Assembly (NCBI GenBank): GCA_001986395.2
Contig: MQVO02000001.1
Span: 1,798,001 to 1,862,000 of the forward strand
Direction: 5' to 3'
From: Irpex lacteus
Lineage: Eukaryota > Basidiomycota > Agaricomycetes > Polyporales > Irpicaceae
Length of the DNA: 64,000 nucleotides
Positions 12,146 through 23,983 of the stretch are shown one piece after another. The position numbers and the translations under genes were made by a program. The notes beneath the pieces are model-generated. The model was not told where the DNA came from. It searched no databases and saw nothing but the letters and a program-made list of their open reading frames with translations. Positions within the stretch are counted from its first letter, which is position 1. Every line of letters begins with the position of its first letter.

Positions 12146-14487
12146 ATGGTGCGGCATTCGCAGCTTTTGGAGTAAACTCGGACAGACACACGAGCTTACC
12201 ATCTCATCCTTTTCTTCTTTTTGCATAGGGTCAAACACTCTCATCGCCCGGTCAGCATTCCCCTCGCAATCTCTAACCATCATAGAACACGCAGACTGAC
12301 TCGAGCGTGTGCGATCACCCTCTCTGTCTTTTGCGTATGCGTCGCGTATAGCCACCGACAAGGAAACAGAATATGGAGTCAATGAAAAATTCTTGTACGC
12401 CCTTACAGGCATGCAGGGCTGGCGAATATGTGAGTTCTTGTTTCTTACATCGTCGACGCGAAGGGAGCATATGCTCGTACATGTTGTGGTGCAACGTTCC
12501 AGACCCCGGACCCTGCGCATACTCAATCTGACACATATACTTCTCCCATCTAGCCATGGAGGACTCGCATTCGGCGATCTTGAAGCTCGACGAGTCAAAG
12601 TCGGATCTGGAGTCTAATGCGTTCTTTGGAGTATTCGATGGGCACGGTGGTACGTCACCTCTCTTTATAACATACCTATGTCGTTTTGATCTCCTTATTT
12701 ATCTCGGCAGGCGCAAACGTCGCAAAGTACGCTGGCCAGTATCTCTGGAAACGCATCATAAGCGACGAGCGGTATAAGAAGGAAGACTACGCCGCCGCGC
12801 TCAAGTCCGCCTTCCTCGGCTGTGACGCCGACATGAAGTCGCGTGCGTCCCTCCCACTTCCCATATTTCCCTCCGAGTACATCTGAAACCTTCTCGTTTT
12901 TGTTTTTGTAGATCCTGACTTTGCGCGCGACTCGTCTGGGTGCACCGCAGTCACAACGCTCATCACACACGACAACCGTCTCTTCTGCGTCAGTCGTGCC
13001 TCACCGACTCCACCTTGTTATCCCATTGACCGCCCCATAGGCTAACGCCGGAGACTCGAGAGCTATCATATGCACCAAGGGCGTCGCGAAGGACCTGAGC
13101 ATTGACCACAAACCCAAATTGGAATGTGAGTCATGTCTGCTTTTGTTTCGTGTCATGACGTCAAGTTTTAATTATTATTTTTGCGCGCAGCGGAGAGGAA
13201 GCGTATCATCTCTGCGGGAGGATTTGTCGAGTATGGTCGTGTGAACGGTACGTCTATACAAATATCTGGCCTATGCATGCTGTGAAATGGTGTGCGTGGA
13301 ACTGACAGTATGCAGGCAATCTCGCTCTGTCCCGAGCGTTTGGCGATTTCGAATACAAGAAGAACAAGTCCCTCCCCGCAGAAGACCAAATAATTACATG
13401 CGATCCCGAGATTGTGGAACACCAGATCACAGAGGAGGACGAGTTTGTCGTCATTGCCTGCGACGGTCAGTGTATATCCCATGATTTTGCAGGACTCCCA
13501 GCTAAACATTTTTAACGACACACAGGTATCTGGGACTGTCTGAACTCGCAACAAGTGGCCGATTTTGTCCGCGCCCAAGTCGCGCAGGGTAAAGACCTCG
13601 CCAAGATCGCCGAAGACATGTGCAACCACTGTCTCGCCCCCAGCGTCGGGGGCGGCGAGGGCATCGGCGCAGACAACATGACTGTCCTCATCGTCGCCCT
13701 CCTGCACGGCAAGTCGCCCAAAGACTGGGTCTCCTGGGTCAAGGACCGCGTCGACCGAGGGTACGGGTACAAGACGCCCTCTGAGCCCGCGCGCATCTGG
13801 CCGGAGAGCCAGGTCCAGGAGGGAAAACGTAAGCGGGAGTTGTACGCTGCGCGCGAGTCGACGTACAGGTCTCAGAACCCTGACCGCGAGGGGAGTCGGC
13901 AGGACGAGACGTTCAGGAGGCTGTACGGGATCAGCGCGCCGACGTGGGATCTGGGTGCGCATATTCTGGGAAGCAACGGGGGGATCACGTACAAGCCTGG
14001 GAGCTCTGCCATTGCGGATCTACACAATTTGATGTTCGACAGCGGGGACGACGACGATTTCGAGGGGCCGAGTGGGGGTGGTGGAGGGCATATTGTGCAG
14101 TTGGTGGATGAGGACCAGATGGAGGTGTCGAGTGAGGACAGCGACGAGTTGATGAAGGATGGGGAGTTTGAGGATGCGAAGGAGGGCGAGTGGAGGCATG
14201 GGGAGGGAGAGGGCGAGGGGTACCCGTCGTCTGGGTTTAATGCGACGAAGGGGCTCAGGGAGCAGCTTGAGGAGTTGGAGAAGGAGGATCAGCAGGCGGC
14301 GGCTGCGGCGGAGAAGGAGGGACCGAGTATTCAGGGAGAGGCTCCGCCTCCTCCTAAAGCTCCGGCACCTGTTATTGATGGCGATTCTCCTAACCAGCTG
14401 GTGCAGACACCGGGAGGGGATGCACCTAGTGATGCGGTCAAGCATGAAGGTCTCTTGGATGCTAGCGAGAGTCCGTTGAAGACATGA
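12146..14487 (+). CDS. PP2C-family Ser/Thr phosphatase (Ptc2/Ptc3-like) with ATG-only first coding exon
   Basis: PP2C enzymes are Mg/Mn-dependent Ser/Thr phosphatases; the fungal Ptc2/Ptc3 group switches off stress MAPK and DNA-damage signals. Exons: 12146-12148, 12229-12250, 12352-12429, 12554-12649, 12711-12842, 12912-12988, 13041-13125, 13191-13247, 13316-13465, 13526-14487, giving 553 residues. Joining the lone ATG to GGT CAA ACA gives MGQTLS, the standard N-terminus of this group and a myristoylation-type motif (Gly2, Ser6). Metal and catalytic motifs are in order: MQGWRISMEDSH, FGVFDGHGG, SGCTAVT, NAGDSRA, LALSRAFGDF, ACDGIWD, and GADNMTV in the last exon. A long acidic and Pro-rich tail (about 200 residues) follows the domain. 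The call is secure; the ATG-only exon is inferred from splice sites and family conservation. Confidence 0.92.
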
Positions 14488-14798
14488 CCTGGTCGAACGT
14501 GATTATCAACTTTGAGTTTCCGCTGTGTCTTTCTCTCGGTCGGCATACTTAGCTCTATCTATATACCGCTTACATCCTCACGATCGGCTTAGTATCTTTC
14601 CGTCTCTGTCTCTCTTCATAGTCTGTATTCGAATTCTGTTCTCTCAGTACAACCTGTTGTGTACAACAGCATGTTCCTTATGATCACCCGGTGTTTTTTC
14701 TCCTCAAATATTCTTTGCTCTCTGCGTTCGTGTTTAGCTATTAGGTCGTGTACATGCATATACAAGGACTGTAGAGCAAAACAAGCTGTATCGCGCTT
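14488..14798. other. Convergent 3' region, PP2C / NUDCD1-like
   Basis: A 311-bp gap between the two convergent stop codons. It is T/C-rich on the plus strand and contains nothing else I can identify. Confidence 0.5.
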
Positions 14799-16841
14799 TC
14801 ATAGTACTGTATCACGTATCATTGCTAGCTCTCGTTCACACAAACACAGCGTGACACTCCTTCCATCCTTTGTCGTCACTTGTCCCACTCCCAGCAATGG
14901 CCCGCTCGACACGTCGCCGACTTTGAGAACAGCTTGCTTGGCGTGTTTGTCGCCCGGCCGTGCGGTGCCACGGTAGACGTAGACGTTGCTGCCCAGTCCG
15001 CGTGCGCCGCTCTCGAATGCGAGGACGGAGCCGGTGCCAGTGGTTGAAGAGACATGGTGCACGAAGCGGGTGTCTCGTTTTGAGGCGAGGACAAAGGACA
15101 GCACGTTGAACGTCGCCGTATGTTTCCACGCTACGTCTTCTCCTGCATCAGACAGAGTATACACGAGCCCGTCCAATCCATTCTTCGCGACCACAGAGTG
15201 GATCTGAAGTCCAGATGAAGGGAGGGGAGTGGCGAGGAGGGTGAATGGCGCATCCGACCCCGACCACGAAGGTACCGACCCGTCCAACCCAATCCACGTC
15301 GCAACCACAGCATCGCCAGTATCCAAATCAACTTCATCATCCATCTCCCCTTCTGCGAGACTAGGCACTCCCCGCCCTAAACCGAGACCGCTGGCGTCTT
15401 CACCTGTCTGCAGCGCCGCAGTGTATTTCTCGAGGGACTCGCGGATGGCGGAAAGCTCGCTTTCGTCGAGGGTCTCTGGGACTTCTGGCTCGGAGGCGGA
15501 TTCTTGTTGGGCGAAGAGGTGGGGCCATCGTGTGCCTTCGTGTGCCTTGTCGAGGTGGAGGGTGAGGAGGCCGTAGGTGTGTTCGGCTTGTCTGTCGAAC
15601 GTCCAAAAGGAAGTTGAGGTATGGATGCCGTCCCAGAATTTCTTCAGGGTGTAGTGAGGGAGAGGCACAGGAAGAGTAGAGGCAGCTTGTTGGTCGGTTT
15701 GGATGAGGATGGTAAGCGTTGTGGGAGAGAAGGTGACTCGAATGGCGTCCTTGGGTGTATCTGAAGGTAGAGCAAAGGCGACTGTTACGGAGTCACCTGT
15801 TTGGGTCCATGAGTATGGAGGTGGTTTTGGTGGGCCGGTTGGTGGATTGGTAGCTTGCGCATTATCCAGAGACTCGTTGGCACGGGGGATCGGGGCGATC
15901 TCATCCGACGAAGGTTCGTAGTTTGGAGGGTGTGGAACGGAGAGCGCACGGTACGGCGTGCTTCCGACAAGTAAGAAAGCCGCCTTTGACTCGAGGTAGG
16001 ATATGTACGATGGCACGTCTTCCCCTCGTCGATGCCACTTGATGTCGAGGGGTAATGATTGGTCTTGAGCAATTTGAGCCAAGTCGATCTCGACGGCCCA
16101 GATGTCATATTTAGAGACTGACTTCTTGATTTTCTTCGTCTGTGTCCCCGTCGAGTCCTCGGACGGAACTGGGTAGTGCTTCGAAGACAGCAGCACCACG
16201 AAAGTGTTTTCTGGTCCATGCTCTGCAAGATGCACCCTGAACGGCACAGAGCCATACAAAGACTTGTAGTTCTCTGGGATCTTGAGTTCGTACGAGTTCC
16301 AGAGCGTCGCTGGTCCCGTCGGCCCTAGTCGCAGAACATAAAGTGTACCGTTGCCGTCTGACACCAGAAGCGTGACTTTGTCAAGGAAGGCAGCAGAGGG
16401 GTACTCTCGATGCGGCCCTTCTGTATCAGAAGACTGCAATATACGGGGAATCTCATAAACAACTTCGAAGGAAGGTCGCGGTTCGATCTACTTTGTGCAA
16501 TTAAATCAGTATATTCCTCTGCGGGTGTGGGCATAACCACTCACGTCGTTCACTGTTATTCTTACAACTCTGAGCTCCTCATCGATATATACCGCGGATC
16601 CGTCGGGACTGACAGTAAGATGATTGTGCCGGATCCTGCTCTGAACCTCGTGGAAAGTTAGAGGCGATCTCCCCGCCGCAGAGGTTTGCGTTAAGGGGTG
16701 CTCGAGTCTGAATCTTGACAACACGGCATCCTGGTCGATGGCATCGAGCTTGTAGCCTTCAAATTTTGCATTGAGAAGAGATTTTTCAGGCTCGAAAGTC
16801 GGCATCGTTTGAGTGGGATGAGAGTTCGCAGACAAGTCCAA
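14799..16841 (-). CDS. CS-domain protein, NUDCD1-like
   Basis: Two exons, 16841-16545 and 16487-14799, give 661 residues if the first ATG is used; another in-frame Met lies 12 codons on (16805). A beta-propeller-like N-terminal half is followed by a p23/CS domain at about residues 320-420 (PYSWTQTGDSV ... LTLHL) and a C-terminal beta-rich region ending before the stop. This order matches NUDCD1 (CML66), an Hsp90 co-chaperone-related member of the NudC family. NudC proteins help dynein-pathway and WD40 clients fold in the cytoplasm. It converges on the PP2C gene with 311 bp between stops. Family assignment rests on domain order read by eye. Confidence 0.78.
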
Positions 16842-17061
16842 TCTATGACGGTGTACGGATCATTCCCGACACGCGCCCTGGTAAGATCTGGATCTCATTA
16901 TGCGTTCATGCCCGCATTCGCTAGTACAAACTGGAAACGTTGATACATTATCCGCAAATCGTAGAACTACAACAAATGTTGGATACATTCGAGTTAGCTT
17001 GACCATAAACACGATTAAAGCCCTCTCTCTGAACAATGCCCAGAGTCAAAAGGAGTCGACA

Positions 17062-19777
17062 CTATCTAGTTGAGCCAGATCGCGAAGCAGCACGAGATGA
17101 AGGACCAGGTGTTCGACCTCGCTCACCACGCCGCCACGATGATGAGTCTTCTTCTGAAGTATTTCCATCAAACGGAGCGTGCCTGAGATTGGAATGCGGC
17201 CTCTGCGATGTTCGATGACTGGAAGACTGCGGCGTCTTGTGAGACCCTTTCTTCTCGCTGGTAGAGCGTGTGGGAGCGGGATCATCGCGTCGCGCGTAAC
17301 GAGGGTGTGTCTCGTCATCGGAATCGAGCTTGAACGAGACTCTTCTTCCACGAGATTTACTACGCTTAGGCATGGCAGGCGTGGGGTGATGATAGGTGGT
17401 TGTAGGAGAGGAGGGAATAGGAGAACTGGACATAGGCGGTGATGTCCCTGACGAATAGCCTACATCATACGAGTGGGAATAGCGATGGCCTGATGTGGGG
17501 TACCCAGACGGTATGCCAGGAGATGACGTGCGAGGCGGAGAAGACGAGGGATCCCTAGTATGTGCTCGTGAGCGGTGCTTGGGAGTCTGAGGCCACGCCT
17601 GTGGGTAATTATAATGATTAGGAGGTGGCGGGGCTTGGCTTGCATTTCCCGCAAGATAATATGATAGATACTGCACAGCTTGCATAAAGCCGTACTGCGC
17701 TTGAGGGTCTTGGATCGGGGGTAGAGGAGGTGGTTGGAGGTGACGCTGGTTGGGAGGGTATGATGGGAACATGGGTGGGTATGGTACGGGAGGAGGTGGC
17801 ATTGACGATCTGTCTGAAGACCGGGCAGAGCTGCGAGAGCGAGCGGAAACTGTCCGTTGGTGGCCACGGGGTTTGACAACGGGTTCGGCTTCTGTTCAAA
17901 AGGTGAGCTGCGAACGTAGACTAAGGATTAACGGAAAGCTTACCGGATTCATCGGACGTTGTGTGCTCTGGTTCTTCGCTAGTATGCCTGGCTTTTCCTC
18001 TAGGTGGTTCAGATGGGGTCCTCCATGCTTGACTAGACGTGGTGGTTGGTGACTGATCTGGAGACGTCTGGAGAGCCGTGGACGATGTCGAAGAGCGCTT
18101 GCGCTTGCGCCGCGGTGGTTTTGTCGTCGTGCGCTGCACTGGACTTCGGGGAGCAGGTGTCCTCTTCACTGGAGAAGGCAGCTCAGTATCTGAAATGCCG
18201 TCGAATGGCAGTTTTGGCGCTGGCTTGAATTTCGGAGGAGGGGGTAGTTCGTCGTCAGAGATATCTCGTAGGGACAATTCCTGATGAATATCCTTTCCCT
18301 TTCCTTTCCCTTGAGCAACTCCTGTTGGCAAAGGACCGGAACGCAACGTTTCTGCAGCCGCCGCGTTTCTAGCTGAACCCTTCTCACTTTGCCCATTCTG
18401 CCGTTGTGCTGGTTTTATAAACGGCGATTTACCGACGCGCCGCGGCGGTACAAGGACCTCGACAACGTGTCCTGGTACAGAAGGTGTTTTCGCTCGTTTG
18501 GGGGCTGCTAGTGGAGGCAGAGTAGTCCGCGAGGAGGATGCGATCGGGGGACTTTGCGATCGGGAAAATGAAGATGGCCGGGATGTGTACGGCGTGGGGC
18601 GAGCAGGTGAAGATCTGACCTCAGGTGTTTCCGTGCTGACAGAAGAAGCAGTATGCGAAAGCGGGGGTGTCTGCAGTTGAATATTACGAGAACGACTGTG
18701 TATTGATGTCGGACTGGGAAGGCGTTTGGAAGGCTGAACTGATTTTGTTCGTCGAGACAAGACCACAGAGGGTTTAGATGGTATGACCGAAGGAGGAAGG
18801 CGGGGAGAAGGTGGTGCAAGGGATCTATGCTCGGATGGTCCCTCGTCTGAATAAGTGCGTGAAGGTGGGCGAGCGGATGCAGCATCGTCTGACCAAGCTG
18901 CGAATTCGTCTTCAGATGTATCTTCGTCTGCAGCTGTCAGGGCATCATCGGTTATAATCCTTTGAAATACCGGTATAGGCTGCGAGATTATAGGGCTCGA
19001 ATGCACACTAGAGACCCGTTTGTAGCGTGAGCCCATTGCGCTATAAAACGAGTCGCCCTCGGTATCCTCCTCTTCGCTGGTCGAAAATATCTCCAGAAGT
19101 TCGAATCCATCGCTTCCTTCGTCCTCGTCCTCTCCATCCCTTGCTCTTCTTCTCTCCTCTGCCTCCAGAAACTCTTTCAAGTCATTTGCATCGTCCGGGT
19201 TGCCCGCTCGGAACGGAGGGACGTGTCGATTCGCCTTCTCCAGTTCAATCTTGACGGGGACCACTGGCTCTTGCGCGAAAGAGTCGATTTCATCAACCTC
19301 TTCGTCTCTCTCGTCCACCTCCGTAAACGCGCCGTCTTCGCTACTTGCACCGGCATCTCCTTCCTCGTGTTCTGGTGCCCCGAAGACCCCAATATCGAAG
19401 CCTTTCTTCAAGCTGCGTACAATACCACGGTCCTTCACCAGCTCGACTGTACGAAGATCAATAATATCATCTTGGTCCAACGGGACATTATACCGTTCAG
19501 CTAGAGAATCCCAAACGTCTATCAACCTCTTCGAAGATGCGCGCCAAGCCTCGTCCCGACTGGGGTCAATAGGTTTTGAAGACGACGATGACGTTCTGCT
19601 CGACGGTCCTGCAGAGTTCAATGAGTTGATGCGTGGACGTTTAGGAGGCGGCCGAGATGAAGACTTGGTTCGACCAACGGCTGAGGGAGGCGGGGATACA
19701 GAAGGTGTGATGAGCGCATTGTTCACGACAACGAGCTCCTTGCTTTGACGATGAGAAACTTGTGTCGTCTCTGCCAT
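17062..19777 (-). CDS. Ser/Pro-rich nuclear protein with Scm3-like segment
   Basis: Two exons, 19777-17944 and 17891-17062, give 887 residues. Most of the protein is low complexity: Ser/Pro/Arg-rich, acidic in the first third, with several basic KRPR/RRKRKR clusters typical of nuclear proteins. The only compact part is residues 83-130, with KRLIDVWDSLAERY, then DDIIDL, then ELVKDRG. This order (W-x-x-L-x-x-[KR]Y, D-[DE]-I-[IV]-D-L, then E-[IL]-V-x-[DN]-[RN]-G) resembles the conserved block of Scm3/HJURP, the chaperone that loads centromeric histone CENP-A. The C-terminal exon is rich in Pro, Tyr and Ser. If it is not Scm3 it is simply an unknown disordered nuclear protein. The gene model is solid; the function is tentative. 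Confidence 0.5.
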
Positions 19778-22696
19778 CGGAAACAGCGACGACCGTAGTT
19801 TCGACGCTGAACACGACGGTCGCGTTCAACGACTTCGCGGTTCGGTTGATTGGTTCGGTTCGCTTTCGGTACCATATTTTTTGATCTCCGACGCTACGCG
19901 TACCAAACCCGCGGCCAGCAGATGTTCATCGAATTATCATGTTCGAGCTGGTCAACGTTCGCAGTCCATAGCATGACAGTGCAGGAGCATGGTAAGTGGG
20001 TATGTGTGTAGCCAAATCCTGATAACAATGTTTGTACCTCAGAACATCGTGATATTGGTTCAATATATTGTGAGTAACCACGCAGACTCTCGTACAAATA
20101 GCTGCTTACCTGACACTTATGTAGACGTACACCATAAACACAACAATATGTGCACGTTGCATTCTGCGCATCACGGATACAGAACTGCAACCTTTGATCA
20201 GGTTTCGAGAGGGAGAACCCGACCTCTTTTCTGACCAGACTGTAAGCGTCGATCAGTGTAGTACGCCCGCGACCCAATGACTGTATCCGTCGATTTGCCC
20301 ATTGGACATGCTGGTGAGTAGGCCTTCTTCAATCATGGGATTGTTACTGGCTGACGATTGCCCATTTCTATCTCAAAAGAGCTTCTGACTTATGATTGTC
20401 CCACCGTGTATCATGTCCGTGTACTTCCTTGCGCTCATCCCTATACCTCATGATGGCTTAACCCCTCACATTGCCCTGTGTGTAGGAGGTTTACGGAAGC
20501 AACTCATAACCAAGCGATTGAAGCAAGCTTGCTAGGGCAAACGCGCGAACGCAGCTCATCACAACGAAACAACGGCATGCATAGCGGGCACCGTGTCGGG
20601 CGTGTGGCTGAATTTGCTCGTACGACCACTATGCTACTCCTGGCTCCGAGACTGCCTTAACGTTACTTCCTCAGCTTCTTATGTGATGAAATGAAGATGA
20701 GAAGGCCGATAACGAAGTATACCCCGCTGTCAGCTTTTAGCGGCACACGACCACAAATGCAACCCCTAGACCTGCCGGCGCAATAGTCTCAGACTACCTG
20801 AAACGACGGTCGATCTGGATCCCTCGCAGAGCACGAATACTCGAGACACCTCCTATGAGTGTCATTCCGCGGCGCGAATCTTGAAGAAGGGGAAAGCTGG
20901 AAACATCTAGCTCACATTTTGTGCCGCAAGGACGGAGCATCACCCCCACAGTCATGAACGGAGGCCGTTGTAACGTACGTCCATGCATACTCAAGACTTA
21001 TTGCGCGCTGAGCCGCTCCACCAGCCTGGAACGTACGACGAGCCTTGGATGTAAGTGCCACAACAGTCGACCCAGATAAATGGTTGCACGTTCGTGGATG
21101 ATGATCCCCAATTCGAGCCTATGATCTGTGCGTACATTGTCGGTGTCGTTGCTGCGCCACTAGAAATTCCGAAGCGTCACCGAGGTGGCCTTTCCGTGCA
21201 AGTTTCCAGTCCTGATCATTTTGCCAGGCGACATAGGATACAATGCTTTTTGTCGTAGAACGCTGCGAGCGAATCGGCAGAAATTCCTTACCAGAAAGGT
21301 CAAGATTACATAAGTCGTGAAGCCAAAAGGATTCTAGCGATGAACTGCTACTGTATCTGGACCCATTCGGCTCTCTGCACCCGCAGCCCGTCGTTGCTCA
21401 GAAAACAGACAGCGCAGATCAGTGGAGACGGGTTGTCCTGTGGCCACGGCACGATGCTCCGCCTACATACAGCATGGGCCAACCGCACATCTTCCCAAAT
21501 TGTCAACAACGACTTGCTGGTGGGAACATATCTCGAATCATTCGAACAGTCAGCACAATCTTCTAACTTCCTGTCTTGGTAGGCCACCGTTTGCGCTCAA
21601 GAAGTTATGGCATAGTGGCACTCATGGATTGTGCATCAAATTCGACGGTTATGAAAAGCAGCTGGCTGACACGCTGGTGGCTGAAGGTATTCTGGTCGTG
21701 TGACCGCCTAAAGGGGGGCGTCTAAGCTCTACACACTACTCAACGCCGGCTTGTGTCCACTGGAAAAGCCCCGTGTACCACGGCAAGTGGCTTCGAGAGT
21801 AACTCTGCACGATAGGAGACTTCCGACGAAGGCATCTCCACATAGATGGGAAATCCAGATTCCCGACCCATCCGCTAGCGTTGCCCGAGCATACACCGTT
21901 CCGCTGCTCCTGAATAGGTCTGGCTCGGGTTGCGATTGCGCCATGGAACGTCGAAGGCCCACAGACTCCAACACAATCTCTCAGAGATTCTAACTTTACG
22001 GTCCGTATAGTTTCAACGTCAAAACCGCGGTTCTCAGGTTCATGTGCCGTAGATGCGTGACGATCCGATGTCTTGGATATCTGGTCGACACGCATCCTCG
22101 CAACCTCTGAGCCTTGCAGCAAGAATGCGCAGTTAGCAGCGTCGATCGGACTTCATCTCTCAGATTTGCTCGCACGACACATCTACACAGCACGTCACGA
22201 CCAACAAGCATGCTCAGGAAATGCTGACTGGTCGGCGAAAGATATTGATGCACGGTCGTTCATACATGCATAGCGGATTTTCTGACTGATCGTAAGCTCC
22301 CATATCCCTCGTGGATAGCCTAGGGCTGGACTCTGACTGGGTTTGTACGAAACACTTCGTGGTCTGCACTATACGGCTGAGCGTCATGCCTAGGAACTCT
22401 GGGAAATGAACGGTGACGAAAAGTTCTCGAGTTTCCCAAGAAGAAGCACGTAAGTTAACGAGACCCATAACCCCTTCTTATCACAGCGACATTCAACGTT
22501 CCGCAGTTTGGCCGAATGGCACCGAACTTCGCTCGTCTTCCATCGAACGAAGAGAGCCTCGTGGCGAACTTCCTCTCCTGGTCTGTCGGCGCCGGAATCT
22601 GGCGGGCTCGTGTGATCTGTGGATTTGACGTTCGTACATATACCGTAGGATGCTCGTTGTTGGACCTTCACTCAACTCACCCCCGGCCGACGAATA
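19778..22696. other. 2.9-kb stretch with no recognisable gene
   Basis: Only short, overlapping open frames occur on both strands. None has a family motif, and no run of exons with consistent phase could be built. I see no terminal inverted repeat, long direct repeat or tRNA. It could be decayed transposon sequence or a long regulatory region. Confidence 0.4.
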
Positions 22697-23983
22697 ATGG
22701 CACAAGCATCCACAAGCAAAGCAGTAGCCTCTGAAACTCATCCCCATCCTCGTCCAGGATTTACCGTGAGTCTTCGCCATTCATTCGCCGCCTATCCTAC
22801 GCTAATTCACTTTCTCTTCACGCTCAATAGAGGAAACATCACACCTGGCATGGTCCAGTTACTTACCGCAGTCATTTTGAGGACTTTATGATTGAGATAG
22901 GTGAAGACCCCAGACAAGCACATCTGTGTTGCATGCCGAGGCAAGGTAAGTCAGATGCCTTTGTGGATATGACGTTTACGACGATCACTGATCATATTCA
23001 TCGTCATGTTCAGCTCAACGTTATGAACGAACCCGCGCAAATTCAATGCCCGTGACGATGACTCAACACAATTTCGTGCAGGCTCAATCTGCTTCCGAAA
23101 CAAACGTAAGTCACTCGTCAGTGGTGATCTTATAACTTTCCCATCCTGACGATCCCGCTCGTATTCTTAGCAGGAGACAAAGAGGCCGTCTCCGCCAAGA
23201 GGACGTGGCGTTCGTCGCCAGTCTGCTCCTGCCGTTTTGGCTACTCTGGCTACGTTTGCACCTAAACCGCGTGAACCCGTACCATCTAAGCTGATCGTTG
23301 ACAAGGACTCTAGTCCCAAAGTCAGAGTTCCCTGCAAGGGAAATCCTACCGTATCTATTGACGTTCAGAGTCGTACTCCGTCATGTCTCTATTCTATAGC
23401 CTCCGTTAGTCAACGCCTTCGAGCTGCCATGCAAGTCTTCCACTACAACGACCGCTCGCCGCTTCCCTCGGGACAGGTACCCGAACCGGACGAAGATCAG
23501 GGACAATGGACACCGCTCCCGACGTCTCCAGCTTTGGTCCCAAGAACACTTACTGCCCCATCCATCTCCTCGCGTACTGGTATCAATAATCATCATGGCC
23601 CCTCTATGAATATGTCCTCTTCAGTTCACACTGTTAGCCGTGCCCCCTCCTTCGCCTCGCTCGACACCGCGTCCGTTTCGTCCTCCGAAGGCCCAGCTAC
23701 CCCACACTCCCACTCCCCCTCGCTACACGAGCCCATAAGTCCTTCTCTATCCTACCTCGAACATACCTCCCGGATTCGCGTTCCCGGCGTCTGCGTGACT
23801 TGCAAACGCGTCGGGGCGAATTTCCCCAGCTGCCCCACATGCGGAGACGCTTGGTGTTCGAGGGAGTGTAGGCTCGTCAGCACAGGGGGAAAGAAACATC
23901 ACTGCCTTGAGCAGACTGGGGGCCTTGAGCCTGAGGCTTCGGGCTCGGACGAGTTGCATATCCCCCTTGAGGCGATGGCCTGA
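22697..23983 (+). CDS. HIT/MYND-like zinc-finger protein A
   Basis: Four exons, 22697-22765, 22831-22945, 23014-23105 and 23174-23983, give 361 residues. The body is Ser/Pro-rich and probably disordered. The C-terminal part (about residues 299-336) carries eight metal ligands spaced C-x2-C-x9-C-x2-C-x4-C-x3-C-x9-H-x-C, with FPSCPTCG and AWCSRECR as recognisable steps. This is close to HIT and MYND cross-brace fingers, which bind two zinc ions and mediate protein contacts. No enzyme domain is present. A relative with the same finger lies 1.7 kb downstream on the same strand. For the last intron either TAG or CAG (3 nt apart) could be the acceptor; both keep the frame. The function is unknown. 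Confidence 0.68.

Noticed and set aside
14020..14445. Arg/Leu-rich minus-strand frame in the PP2C tail
   Set aside because: Antisense reading of a repetitive acidic coding tail.
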